A DNA stretch of 64,000 bases from CADCUY01 sp964242735 (GCA_964242735.1 CAXTAK010000003.1:186001-250000), one strand, 5' to 3'. Positions 36,086-44,964 are shown, counted from the stretch's first letter. Made by a program: numbers and translations. Notes: a model not told the origin generated them from the sequence alone.

Positions 36086-36382
36086 TCAGCCGCCCGGCGG
36101 TGGAGCAGCCCCGCGGCTGCCGCGACGACCTTCGTCCGTCCGTCGAGCAGAAGGCCGAGCGCGTCGCACCGGCCCAGCGCGGGTCACGGACTCAGAGGAG
36201 AGGTACGCCAGGGGGCGACGCGCCTGTGAGCGCTCCGCACAGCCCGTGCCGCCAGGCACCGCCGCAACCCTGACGACGCTCACCGGGAGCGGTCTGGTCC
36301 GCCTTGCGACGGTCAGCCGGTCACGAGCCAACAGACACTGCCCCGAGGTGGGTCATCAGGACATCGAGCCTACGAGGATCAC
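36086..36382 (-). pseudogene. decayed VapC PIN-domain toxin
   Basis: Immediately after the RHH antitoxin, and overlapping its stop as GTGA, the minus strand reads VILVGS and then, one frame over, DVLMTHLGAVS: the usual start of a VapC toxin (VILVDSDVL...), frameshifted by one base. Further on, RDRLTVARRTRPLPVSVVRV and CAERSQARRPLAYLSSE resemble the middle of the same family. In-frame stops, a missing C terminus with its acidic residues and loss of clear homology after about 36150 make it non-functional. Confidence 0.6.
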
Positions 36383-36642
36383 CGGCACCACAGCCGTGCG
36401 AGGTGCTCGTCGCGGCTGCTGATCTTCTGCTCGAGCGGAGTCGGAGCACCATCAGCCAGGACTCCGAAGGACGCCCCGATCACCTGCAGGTCGTCCTGGA
36501 GATCGCCTGACGCCGCGGCCAGGCCGTCATCGATCATGTGGCGCACCACCTCGGCGCGCGTCACACCCCTGCGGCGAGCGACCGCGGCGAGTGCTGCGGT
36601 CTGCCGCTCGTCCAGGTGAATGACAGTCCGCCGCACACGCAT
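36379..36642 (-). CDS. ribbon-helix-helix antitoxin (VapB-like), orphan
   Basis: An 87-aa DNA-binding protein. MRVRRTVIHLDERQTAAL is the RHH beta strand and helix 1, and VARRRGVTRAEVVRHMIDDG is helix 2; the rest would bind the toxin. It is intact while its VapC partner downstream is wrecked, so it is an orphan antitoxin or has another regulatory job. It starts 20 bases after the stop of the PLD-helicase gene and could be read through from that operon. ATG at 36642 is the natural start; earlier in-frame codons are not RHH-like. Confidence 0.78.
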   Translation of the reverse strand: MRVRRTVIHLDERQTAALAAVARRRGVTRAEVVRHMIDDGLAAASGDLQDDLQVIGASFGVLADGAPTPLEQKISSRDEHLARLWCR

Positions 36643-36662
36643 GACCGTACGTCCGGCGGCAG

Positions 36663-39600
36663 TCAGCCCGGTGCGATCGAGACCCACGTCACGAGGTGCA
36701 CGTCGCGGTCCCGGTCGATCGGCGGGAGCGGAGCCACGGGGGTCGGCACGGGCAGTCGCAGATCGTCGACCGCTCGAGCCAGCGCCAGGGCGGCCTCGAC
36801 GGGATGTCTCATGTGCTCCCGCAGGATGCCGCGCACCTCGCTCTGGATCCGCGGCTCGACCCGCTGCCCGAGCCGCAGGACCACGTCGTCCTGCCGGTCG
36901 GCCAGCGCGAGGCCGTGCTCGCGGACCAGCGCCGCCGCCCGCAGCATGACCGGCGGCACCTCCGGCTCGATGTTCCGCGGGTCGCCGCGGAAGGCCCAGT
37001 CCTCGTCGATGTCGTCCAGGGCCACCTGCCAGGCGTCGAAGACGGCGTCGCGAAGCGCGTCACTCAGGGAGGCCCGTGCGGTGTCCGCCACCGGGTCAGC
37101 GTGGTCGAGGCAGGCCAGGACGTCGCGCACCACGACCGGTCTGCCGGCGACCATCTGCGGAGTCAGGTCGGCGGTCAGGGGCACGTAGCGGAACTCCGGC
37201 GCGGGGTGATCTCCCACGCGGGCGCAGAACACCACCCCGTGCTCCGCGCCGTCGCGCACCAGACCTGTACCGCTCTCCCACGGCAGGGCGAGGACCCGCT
37301 GCCGGGTCTCCGTGGAGGCGAAGGCGTCCGCGAGGCGCCGCCGGAACTCCTCGCCGGACGCCGCGGCACTGCCGCCCTCCTCGAAGAGGCTGGCGTCCTC
37401 GCGGCGCAGCCTGTCGATCAGCTCCCGCGTCTCGGTCATCACTCCTTCGACCCCCTCGATGCCGGGCAGCACCTGGCCAGTGCCGAACGCCGCCGCCGCC
37501 TGCTGCAGCTTGTGCTGCAGCCTCTCCTCCAACCCCAGCAGCACCTCCAGCTCAGCATCGGGGAAGAAGCACCGCAGCTCGATCTCCTGGTGCGGCGACC
37601 CGATCCGGTCGACACGACCGTGGCGCTGCACCAGGCGCATCGGGTTCCACGGCAAGTCGTAGTTGACGATGTTGCGCGCCTGCTGGAGGTTGACGCCCTC
37701 GGAGAGCACGTCGGTGCTGATGGCGAGGTCGTACCTGTCGGACGCCGGGTCCGCGTCCGGTGTGCCGCCCGCCGTGAGCGGCGCGAAGCCGAGGATGGCG
37801 CTCTGACGGTCCGCGCGACCACCGCCCTGGCCGCCCGTGACCAGCACCGTGCGTCCGGCGTAGGTGGCCAGCCGCGGATCGCTCAAGCAGGCCTCGGCCA
37901 GCGCCGATGTGAGGTAGCGGGCTGTGTCGGCGAAGTAGGTGAAGAGCAGCACCTTGCGCCGGTTGCGCGTGTCCTGGGCGCCGATCCCCGCGAAGGCCGC
38001 GTCGGCGGCCACCGTCGCCAGCTCCTCGACCAGCGCGGCGACCTTGGGATCGTCGCGCCAGTGGACGCCGGTCACCTCCTGGTGCAGCTCCTCCAGCAGT
38101 GCCCGGTCAGCGCTGACCGCCTGTCGCAGGGCGTGGACGTCGTGCTCGCTGGCCCGAGCGGCGTTGTCCGCGCCGAAGGCCTCGTCGTCCAGACCTGCGG
38201 TGACGATCGCGCCCACGTCGTCGGTGTCGCTCGCCGCCCAGGCGCGCAGCGCATCACCGGTGAGCACCCAGCCGCCGTCCAGGGCTTCGAGGAACTGGTC
38301 GTGGGACGCGATCATCACCGCGACCGTGCTGGCGAAGGCGGGAGCGCTCGACTCGAAGCGCTTCAGCAGCGCTGACCGCAGCAGTCCGGCGTTCTGGGTC
38401 TGGTACTGCTCGGTGCGTGCCCCGGCACGGAAGCGCGACGGCACGTAGCGGGCCATGGTGAGCACCCGGCCCTGCTCGCCGAGGACGACGCCGCTGTACT
38501 CGAAGGCGTCGTCATGGGTGTGCGCACCGAGGGCGGTCGCGAGCCGGTCGAAGAAGCCGGGCAGGACGGCGTCCAGGCGGTAGTCGATGCGGCGGACCAC
38601 CGGCGTCGGGAAGGTGATGGCCACCTCCTTGCCGCCGATCCGGATGCGCTCGTTCGCGTAGTGCCTCTTCACGAACCGGCGGGTGCGCCGGACGGCGACG
38701 GCGTCCAGGACGGCGAACAGGTGCCGTGGGCTGAGGTCCTCCGGTGCCATGGCCAGGGCGTCGCGGAAGTAGCCCTCCAGGCTCGGCACCCCGATGTCGG
38801 CGAACGCGCCGTCCGCGGGGGTGATGTAGCTGATCAGGGTGTGCAGGTCGCGCAGGCTGTTGTTCACCGGTGTGGCGGTCAGCAGCACGAGCTCCTTGGG
38901 CACCCGCCCGCCGAGCAGCTCACGCATCGCCCCGGCGCGCTGAGTGGTAGCGCTGCGCAGGTGGTGCGCCTCGTCGATGACGACCATGGCGTAGTCATCC
39001 ACCGCGCCGAGACGGCTGCCGCCACGCCCGGCGTGGTCGATGTCGCGGACGAGCTCCTCGTAGGAGACCACCGTGGCGGGCAGGTTGCGCTCCTCCAGAA
39101 AGGGCGTCCAGGTCGAGTCGCGCAGGGTCGCCGAGGCAATGACCAGCACTCGTTGGCGGCGATCGATGGCCGCTTCGCGGATCAGCTCCCCGGCGAGGAA
39201 CGTCTTGCCCAGTCCCACCTCGTCCGCGATGATCACGCCTTGGCGCTGGGCGAGGATGCGCTTGGCGCGCCAGACGCCGTCCTGCTGGAAGCGGGTGAGA
39301 CCCAGCTCGGAGCGGAAGCCCTGGTCCTCGGCGAGGTCGTGGCCGTAGCGCTCGTGCAGCATCCGCAGGAAGACGTCGAACGGCTGGTGGGCGGCCCACC
39401 GGCTCTCGTACAGGGCCGCGAGGTCGTAGACGTCGCTGCCCTGCCACAGCTCGTCGAACCACTGCGACACCTGCCCGACCGTCGTGGGGTCGTACTGGCC
39501 GAGGTTGAGCTCGCGGTTGGTGGACAGCCCGGCGCGGGTGAAGTTCGACGAGCCCGCCATCACCGCATCGCCGCCAGCACCGGCGAGGTACGCCTTGCCG

Positions 39601-40058
39601 TGCAGGAAGCCTGTGGTGAGACGCCGCACCTGCACGTCGTGGCCGCGCAGCCAGGTGACCAGCCGGTGGGCCTCGGCGTCGCACTCGCGCGTGAAGCCGA
39701 GCAGGTCACGGTCCTCGGCGAGCGCCTGCGCGTGGTGCAGCAGGGCAGGCGCCAGCGTGGGATCGGCGGATCGCCGGCGGCTGCGCGCCGCCAGCGGGCG
39801 CACCGTGGTGCGCACCGCGGCGTCGGTGGGTTCTGCGCCAAGCAGCAGCCGCACGGGGCCCGCCCGCTCCAGCTCGTCGGCGAGGAGGGTGAAACCGCCG
39901 ACGTTGAAGTACGCAGAGGCGATGGCGAGGTCCGGCGAGGCCTTCAGGTAGGTGCGGAAGCGGTGGAGCATGGCGTTGAGCGCCGACGAGACAGTCTCGT
40001 GCTCGTCGCCGTGGTGGCGGTTGGTGGCGAACTCCGGGCGACCCTCGACGGCGGTCAC
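36663..40058 (-). CDS. PLD nuclease-SNF2 helicase fusion (defence/restriction protein)
   Basis: A 1131-aa protein, likely the restriction effector of the island. Residues about 20-200 form one phospholipase-D-type nuclease half (FLHGKAYLAG near residue 152, then AGSSNFTRAGL). The helicase follows: Q-motif region LTRFQQDGV, Walker A DEVGLGKT (near 280), DEAH in VVIDEAHHLR, motif III LTATPVNN, and in RecA2 SEGVNLQQARNIVNYDLPWNP and QRHGRVDRIG (near 811). The C-terminal 250 residues are an uncharacterised extension. With one HxK motif the nuclease would need to dimerise. The GTG start overlaps the methyltransferase stop by 4 bases. PLD and SNF2 modules occur separately in DISARM (DrmC, DrmD); here they are one chain. 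Confidence 0.85.
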   Translation of the reverse strand: MTAVEGRPEFATNRHHGDEHETVSSALNAMLHRFRTYLKASPDLAIASAYFNVGGFTLLADELERAGPVRLLLGAEPTDAAVRTTVRPLAARSRRRSADPTLAPALLHHAQALAEDRDLLGFTRECDAEAHRLVTWLRGHDVQVRRLTTGFLHGKAYLAGAGGDAVMAGSSNFTRAGLSTNRELNLGQYDPTTVGQVSQWFDELWQGSDVYDLAALYESRWAAHQPFDVFLRMLHERYGHDLAEDQGFRSELGLTRFQQDGVWRAKRILAQRQGVIIADEVGLGKTFLAGELIREAAIDRRQRVLVIASATLRDSTWTPFLEERNLPATVVSYEELVRDIDHAGRGGSRLGAVDDYAMVVIDEAHHLRSATTQRAGAMRELLGGRVPKELVLLTATPVNNSLRDLHTLISYITPADGAFADIGVPSLEGYFRDALAMAPEDLSPRHLFAVLDAVAVRRTRRFVKRHYANERIRIGGKEVAITFPTPVVRRIDYRLDAVLPGFFDRLATALGAHTHDDAFEYSGVVLGEQGRVLTMARYVPSRFRAGARTEQYQTQNAGLLRSALLKRFESSAPAFASTVAVMIASHDQFLEALDGGWVLTGDALRAWAASDTDDVGAIVTAGLDDEAFGADNAARASEHDVHALRQAVSADRALLEELHQEVTGVHWRDDPKVAALVEELATVAADAAFAGIGAQDTRNRRKVLLFTYFADTARYLTSALAEACLSDPRLATYAGRTVLVTGGQGGGRADRQSAILGFAPLTAGGTPDADPASDRYDLAISTDVLSEGVNLQQARNIVNYDLPWNPMRLVQRHGRVDRIGSPHQEIELRCFFPDAELEVLLGLEERLQHKLQQAAAAFGTGQVLPGIEGVEGVMTETRELIDRLRREDASLFEEGGSAAASGEEFRRRLADAFASTETRQRVLALPWESGTGLVRDGAEHGVVFCARVGDHPAPEFRYVPLTADLTPQMVAGRPVVVRDVLACLDHADPVADTARASLSDALRDAVFDAWQVALDDIDEDWAFRGDPRNIEPEVPPVMLRAAALVREHGLALADRQDDVVLRLGQRVEPRIQSEVRGILREHMRHPVEAALALARAVDDLRLPVPTPVAPLPPIDRDRDVHLVTWVSIAPG

Positions 40059-43000
40059 GCGCCATCGCCTCCAGCTTGCCAGGAATTGAGATGGGAGAGA
40101 ACAGCCGATCTGCGCTGCTCTTGATTTCGGAAGAGCGGTGCCATCAACTCTTCAGACACACCGAATAAAAGTATTGCTAGAGCATCAATCTCCGCCGAGG
40201 CATCGGCTCGTGCATCAGGTGTGATGATCGGCTCGCCAAACCGATCCCATGGCGTGTAATCCCCGGAGGGCTCACCTATGGCCAAGCGCGCCGCCAACTC
40301 GCCTACGCGAGCAGAGCAAGGATCTTTTAGGTCTAGTTTTGGTATAGGGATGGCATTGAAAATGAAGAAGTTCAAGTTGAGATTCATCCGGAGATGACCA
40401 AACCAGTCCACAATGATGGACGACAGCATACCGAGCAAGTAGGCCTGTGCAGCTAGATCTCCGCGGGCGAACACTAGATACGGTGCCTTGTTCGTCAGTA
40501 CGGCGCCTCGCGGGATCAAGGAGATCCACACCTTTCTTCGATTGCTGGCATGCACAACATCACGGAAGGCGATCCGCGTCGTCCTTGTAGCAAGCGTCAT
40601 GGGGTCCTGGATCCACGCCCGCGTCATTCCGCGGAATGGCGAGTCAGAACGACTTGCTGTGCGGGAACGGCGCTCGAAAAGGTACTCCTCGACCATGGAC
40701 AGTTGAACGCTATTGAATCGACCTGCCGTAGGCAAGAATTGCAGGTGTCCGACGTTGAGATGGTTCCAGACAGGAGTGTCTGAATCTTGTCCCGTGAAGA
40801 ACAACCTTTTACCCTCGTTCGTCGCGTGTAGTTCAGTATTGGGCCTCACGTCAAAGTCGTCACGCGCGGACCCTAGAGCGGGATGCATGAGCATCTGCGC
40901 AAACAGTCTTAGGTCCGCTTCATCACGAACCACGGGAATGCAGGCTTCGACATCACTGGCCAGGATTGCCGTGGAATCCAGCTCAACTCCGCCACCTCCT
41001 ACCGCGGCGTCGAACTGCACGGCGCTCGCCGCAGGGCCGACCACCCGTACCGTCGACCGGCTTCCGCTCTTCACCACGCCGACTAGAGCGATGGGCCAAC
41101 CGGGGTTGACGTCAGTGAACAACCACTCTCGCTCGTTCACCGCAAAGACCACCTCTACGCGCGAGCAGCCCACCACGGCCCTACGCCAGGGCGCGGATCC
41201 CTTCGCCAGGAAGGCAGACCTGGGGAGAATTACTCCCATGCGGCCAGCAGTGGAAATCAATCTCCAGAATCGCCAGGCGAAGGCCTTGTACAGGTCGGGA
41301 TCACCAGTACCCATCCCAGGGTAAGATCCGCTGAGGAGGCAAGCCCGCAATGATGCCACGTTGCGGCGCTGTGTTTGAAACTCCGCCTCTAGATCTGGTC
41401 GATTACTTCGAAGCTCGTCTAGGCGGGCGGCCTGAGTAGTTGAGGGTAGCTTCTTGATACCAGGAAATCGCATTCCCCAAAAATCGAGTGACTCGATAGT
41501 CACTTCTTCCCACGGTGGATTGCCGAGGATGACGTCGAAGCCAGGCACGGCTCGTTGGAACACCTCAGGAAACGTCACCGGGAAGTGCAGCGCCTCCAGC
41601 TCGCGGAGCCGCGTCGACACATCCGCCCGCCGGCCGGCCGCCATGACCGCCTCCGCACCCGACAGCGCCAACAGCGGAAGATCCAGCATCCCGAGCCGCC
41701 CCGCGACAGCGGCATCGAGCAACGCCCGTGCCGGCTCGGCGAGGAGCAGGGCCTCAGCATGCGCGGCCTCGGCCTCATCGACTTCCGCGGCCGTGGCCTC
41801 AGCGGTGCGGCGCACCCGTCCAAGCACGTCGGCCGCGGCGTCGAGCGCCGCGCGCATCGGCTCCTCGAACAACGAGATCTGCCCAGCCGCCCGAGCCGCC
41901 GCACCCCGGGCTCCCCTCGCCGAGCCGGTCAGCACGTCCAGCGCCTCGTCGAGCGTGCCTATACCGGTGAGACTGTTCCCCTGCACCAGCCCGTGGTCCA
42001 GCGCCGACATCGGCAGTCCGGGGACGAAGGTGTGGATCCACACCGCGAGCCGCGCCAGGTCGACGGCGATCTGGTTGACGTCGATGCCGTAGATGCAGCG
42101 CCGGGCGACCTGGCGGCGCAACAGGGTCGCCTGGTCGATCTCGGGCAGGGCACTGACGCCCACCGCCTCAAGCCCAGCGAAGGCCGTCTCACGCAGGCGG
42201 GTCAGCTCGGCGTCCACCTGCGGCAGCGGGCTCTCGACGAGGAAGGCGCTGAAGCGCAGAGCGATGTGGTCGATCGCCGCGAGCAGGAAGTGCCCCGAGC
42301 CCATGGCGATGTCGGCGACGCGCAGGTCGAAGAACATGGCGGAGGCGGCCGCTTCGTCGCCGGCGTCCATGGTGTCGCCGACCCGAGCCAGGTGCTCGTC
42401 GATCGCTGGGTCGAGCGCGGTGCGGATGAGGTGCTCGACCGCGAAGGGCTTGGTGAAGTAGGAGCCGGTGGCCTTGCGCGCCCCCGAGGCGTTGTGGAAG
42501 TAAATCTGCCCCGCGCGGACGTCCGCCTCGGCGCCAGCGCGTGCCGGGACGTAGTTCTGCTGGGCGTCCAGCGCCAGGTCGGACGGAGCGATCGAGAGCG
42601 ACGACTCCAGCAGCCCCTCGTAGATGGTGCCGAACTCGCGCACGCTGAGGGCGGTGAAGTCCACGGGCCCGCGCGTGCCGTCGTTCCCGGCGTCGACCAG
42701 CAGCGCCACCAGGGCCGGACCGATCTCGGCGTTCGTCAGCTGCATGCCGGCGATGGCCCGCCCGCGGTCGTCGACGGCGGCGAAGAGGGCGCCGCCGTAC
42801 TCCGGCACTCCCCACTCGCGGTGACCCTGGCTGACTGCCGCCCAGATGTGGGTGAGGTCGTGCCACAGGTCAGTCGCCGCCGGGTCGTGGTCGACGCGTC
42901 CGTGCTCGGCCATCACCGCCGTGTAGTCGCGAGCCCTCGTCTTCAGCGCTTTCCGGGTATACACGGTGTTGAGGCGGTAGGGCAGGAGAGCGCGGTCCTC

Positions 43001-44113
43001 CGCGTAGGCGACGAAGAGCAGCCGGAAGAGCACCACGAGGGTGACGTGGTACGCCTCACGCAGCTGCGCCTCATCGGTCGCGTGGAGGCGACTCGCGATG
43101 GTCTCGGCCAGGCGCGGGACGACGTCGCGGTACACGCGGTCGCGCAAGCGCGCGCCGAGACCGGTGGCGTGGTCGGAGGACGACTTGAGGATCTCCGCGA
43201 CGCTGCCGTCGGCGCGCAGCGCGGCCGGGCTGAGCAGCAGCTCGAGGTACCCGAGGCGGTCGTCGGCGAGGGCCCGCACCGACAGCTCGGTGAACGTCGC
43301 CGTGGCCCCCTTCCGGCCGACTCCGACGTCCGGGTTCGCCGCGTACAGCCGGACGACATCGCCCTGCACCGCCAGCACCCAGGTCAGCTCCTGGGCCTGG
43401 GCCAGTGCGAGCCCGTACTCGATGGGCGAGGAGGCGTTGAACCGCACTGCACGGCGATCGAAGACCTCGTCACCCTCGAGCAGCACGGCGACAGCGCGCT
43501 GCACTCCGTGCTCGCGCAGCAGGTGGCTGCCCGATCCGTGAGGAGTGGCCTCCCAGCCCAGTGTCCTCAGCAAGTCGATGCCGCGGCGGCCACGCAGCGA
43601 CTGCGAGCGGGCGACCGCTGCGTCCCAGTCCGGCCGGCCGGGCACCCGCTGGTCGAGCTCGTAGCCGGCGAAGAGCCCTTCGTTGCGCAGCCCGGGCACG
43701 AGCGCGTCGTCCTGCTCGGTGAAGAGGGAAGCGAGCAACGCCTCCGCCTCGGCAGTGGTCACCGCGTCCAGCGCCTCGCCGACGAGCCGCTCGACCTGGC
43801 TGAGGGCGACGTGACGGCGCACCGGCCTCTCGTCCCGCAGGCCGACGAGGTCGGCCACTCCCACGCCGCCCTCCAGGTAGGCGTGGACGACGAGCACGGG
43901 GGTGGCGCGCCTGGCCGACCGGTCGCGCCACGTGCGCCGCACGTCGTCGATGCGGGTGTGGGCGTGGCCGCGCAGGTACACCACCTCCAGCGCCGCGAAG
44001 GCGGCGTCCCCGAGGTAGACCCCGTCGCAGGTCACACCCTCGGGCAGGACCGACGGGCTCCACCGGGTCGACAGGTGGTCCTGGAGGAACGACTCCAGCT
44101 CTGAGGTCGGCAT
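40055..44113 (-). CDS. Eco57I/PglX-like adenine-specific DNA methyltransferase
   Basis: A 1352-aa class I SAM-dependent N6-adenine methyltransferase. The N-terminal 550 residues are the conserved helical/beta region of this family (VYLGDAAFAALEVVYLRG and GVPEYGGALFA are typical). Then come GSYFTKPFAVEHLI, the SAM motif DIAMGSGHFL (near 600), GIDVNQIAVDLARLAVW, and catalytic NPPW at residue 865. The last third should contain target recognition; it has far lower GC than the rest. I see no endonuclease motif, so cleavage is probably left to the coupled PLD-helicase. ATG at 44113 follows a GGGAG site. A perfect palindrome and an XRE regulator lie just upstream, divergent. Confidence 0.9.
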   Translation of the reverse strand: MPTSELESFLQDHLSTRWSPSVLPEGVTCDGVYLGDAAFAALEVVYLRGHAHTRIDDVRRTWRDRSARRATPVLVVHAYLEGGVGVADLVGLRDERPVRRHVALSQVERLVGEALDAVTTAEAEALLASLFTEQDDALVPGLRNEGLFAGYELDQRVPGRPDWDAAVARSQSLRGRRGIDLLRTLGWEATPHGSGSHLLREHGVQRAVAVLLEGDEVFDRRAVRFNASSPIEYGLALAQAQELTWVLAVQGDVVRLYAANPDVGVGRKGATATFTELSVRALADDRLGYLELLLSPAALRADGSVAEILKSSSDHATGLGARLRDRVYRDVVPRLAETIASRLHATDEAQLREAYHVTLVVLFRLLFVAYAEDRALLPYRLNTVYTRKALKTRARDYTAVMAEHGRVDHDPAATDLWHDLTHIWAAVSQGHREWGVPEYGGALFAAVDDRGRAIAGMQLTNAEIGPALVALLVDAGNDGTRGPVDFTALSVREFGTIYEGLLESSLSIAPSDLALDAQQNYVPARAGAEADVRAGQIYFHNASGARKATGSYFTKPFAVEHLIRTALDPAIDEHLARVGDTMDAGDEAAASAMFFDLRVADIAMGSGHFLLAAIDHIALRFSAFLVESPLPQVDAELTRLRETAFAGLEAVGVSALPEIDQATLLRRQVARRCIYGIDVNQIAVDLARLAVWIHTFVPGLPMSALDHGLVQGNSLTGIGTLDEALDVLTGSARGARGAAARAAGQISLFEEPMRAALDAAADVLGRVRRTAEATAAEVDEAEAAHAEALLLAEPARALLDAAVAGRLGMLDLPLLALSGAEAVMAAGRRADVSTRLRELEALHFPVTFPEVFQRAVPGFDVILGNPPWEEVTIESLDFWGMRFPGIKKLPSTTQAARLDELRSNRPDLEAEFQTQRRNVASLRACLLSGSYPGMGTGDPDLYKAFAWRFWRLISTAGRMGVILPRSAFLAKGSAPWRRAVVGCSRVEVVFAVNEREWLFTDVNPGWPIALVGVVKSGSRSTVRVVGPAASAVQFDAAVGGGGVELDSTAILASDVEACIPVVRDEADLRLFAQMLMHPALGSARDDFDVRPNTELHATNEGKRLFFTGQDSDTPVWNHLNVGHLQFLPTAGRFNSVQLSMVEEYLFERRSRTASRSDSPFRGMTRAWIQDPMTLATRTTRIAFRDVVHASNRRKVWISLIPRGAVLTNKAPYLVFARGDLAAQAYLLGMLSSIIVDWFGHLRMNLNLNFFIFNAIPIPKLDLKDPCSARVGELAARLAIGEPSGDYTPWDRFGEPIITPDARADASAEIDALAILLFGVSEELMAPLFRNQEQRRSAVLSHLNSWQAGGDGA

Positions 44114-44161
44114 CTCGGTCTCCCTGCGACGGCGGCGTCACCGGGGACCCGACCAGCGACG

Positions 44162-44179
44162 AGCCGTGTATACACGGCT
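44162..44179. promoter_or_regulatory. 18-bp perfect palindrome between the methyltransferase and XRE genes
   Basis: AGCCGTGTATACACGGCT is a perfect inverted repeat centred in the 99-bp divergent intergenic region, 48 bases from the methyltransferase start and 33 from the XRE start. Controller proteins of R-M systems bind short palindromes in this position. It is the obvious operator candidate for the adjacent XRE protein. Confidence 0.7.
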
Positions 44180-44212
44180 GACCTCCACTCTTCTGCCGGT
44201 CAACGTGACGAG

Positions 44213-44479
44213 GTGCCCGAGGAGTCGCTGCTTGAACGCCATCTGGCGCAGCGGCTCGCCTCGCGGCTCCGGGACTTGCGCGACGCCAGCGGCTTGACGC
44301 AGGAGCAGGTCGCGCACGCAGCGGTCATCAACCGGAACCACTACCAGCTGCTGGAGTCAGGGCTCAGCGACCGTGCCAAGGGCACGCCGGCCAACCCGCG
44401 GCTGTCGACTCTGGTGTCCTTGGCCGTCGTGCTCGGAACGACGGTGCCGGAGCTCATCGATGACGTCTTCGGCCAGTAG
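44213..44479 (+). CDS. XRE-family regulator (R-M controller protein-like)
   Basis: An 88-aa single-domain helix-turn-helix protein: LRDLRDASGLTQEQVAHAA is helices 1-2, and VINRNHYQLLESG is the recognition helix region, followed by NPRLSTLVSLAVVLGT and PELIDDVF. Size and architecture match C-proteins that time expression of restriction-modification genes. It is divergent from the methyltransferase with an 18-bp palindrome between, so it likely regulates both itself and the methyltransferase/helicase operon. GTG at 44213 is assumed; the ribosome-binding site is weak. Confidence 0.85.
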   Translation: MPEESLLERHLAQRLASRLRDLRDASGLTQEQVAHAAVINRNHYQLLESGLSDRAKGTPANPRLSTLVSLAVVLGTTVPELIDDVFGQ

Positions 44480-44646
44480 AACCGTCCTGACAATCGGCAG
44501 GTGGCTGGATCGAGATGAGCAGCGCTGTCGCTACGCACAGGTGGGCGACGTGCGAGCGAGGTCCAGGACCAGCGGAAGGGCCGACCGCCGTCGTGCGACC
44601 ACGACGCGGCCCGCCGCCCCCACGGTGCGCTACTGTCCCGTCACGA

Positions 44647-44729
44647 CCATCCAGAGTGGCTGAGAGACCTGGCTCGACGACGCCACAGCAACCACCCCTC
44701 GGGGCAGGTGCTTCCGCCAGGGACGATGG
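44647..44729 (+). promoter_or_regulatory. SAM riboswitch (SAM-I/S-box type)
   Basis: The core shows the S-box pattern: GAGTGGCTGAGAGACCTGGC, then GACGACGCCACAGCAACC, and after a CCCCTCGGGG hairpin the AGGTGCTTCC segment. P1 can form from CCATC (44647-44651) and GATGG (44725-44729). The 3' P1 strand abuts GGAGGA, the ribosome-binding site of a short leader ORF, so SAM binding could hide it. Located upstream of an organosulfur operon, it would switch expression off when SAM (sulfur) is plentiful. Confidence 0.8.
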
Positions 44730-44742
44730 AGGACCACCCGTG

Positions 44743-44853
44743 ATGATCACCACCCACCCGGCGCACCCGGCGCTCGTCCGACGCCTGCACGTCGACCTGC
44801 TGCGCACCGGCGCGACCCGGTGTCGAATGTCGCGCACCGCCCGTCGGGCTTGA
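44743..44853 (+). CDS. putative leader peptide of the sulfur operon
   Basis: A 36-aa ORF with a strong GGAGGA site starting at ATG 44743 (or the GTG just before). The sequence includes ALVRRLHVDLLRTGATRCR, which resembles the short actinobacterial peptides of the pattern RRxHVDLxR...CR annotated as putative leader peptides ahead of sulfur genes. Its only Cys is at position 27, so ribosome progress could report Cys-tRNA supply. It lies directly after the SAM riboswitch and before a GC-rich hairpin and the ABC transporter genes. Confidence 0.7.
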   Translation: MITTHPAHPALVRRLHVDLLRTGATRCRMSRTARRA

Positions 44854-44932
44854 GGATCCGCCCGCCGGCGTGAGACCACCCGCGTAGGGCTCAGGAGCCC
44901 GCGCGCTCAGCACCACCGCTCGCCGACCGCCC

Positions 44933-44964
44933 GCTCCGCCGCGCGCGCCACCGCGCCGCGGAGC
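44933..44964 (+). terminator. GC-rich hairpin, possible attenuator
   Basis: GCTCCGC (44933-44939) and GCGCG (44941-44945) pair with CGCGC (44952-44956) and GCGGAGC (44958-44964), giving 12 base pairs with one C-C mismatch and a 6-nt loop. It lies between the leader peptide and the binding-protein start. No U-tract follows, so termination is possible but unproven. A second small palindrome, GGGCTC-AG-GAGCCC, is at 44887-44900. Confidence 0.4.

Noticed and set aside
41555..44104. 849-codon open frame opposite the methyltransferase
   Set aside because: Antisense shadow ending where GC falls; the methyltransferase frame has all catalytic motifs.
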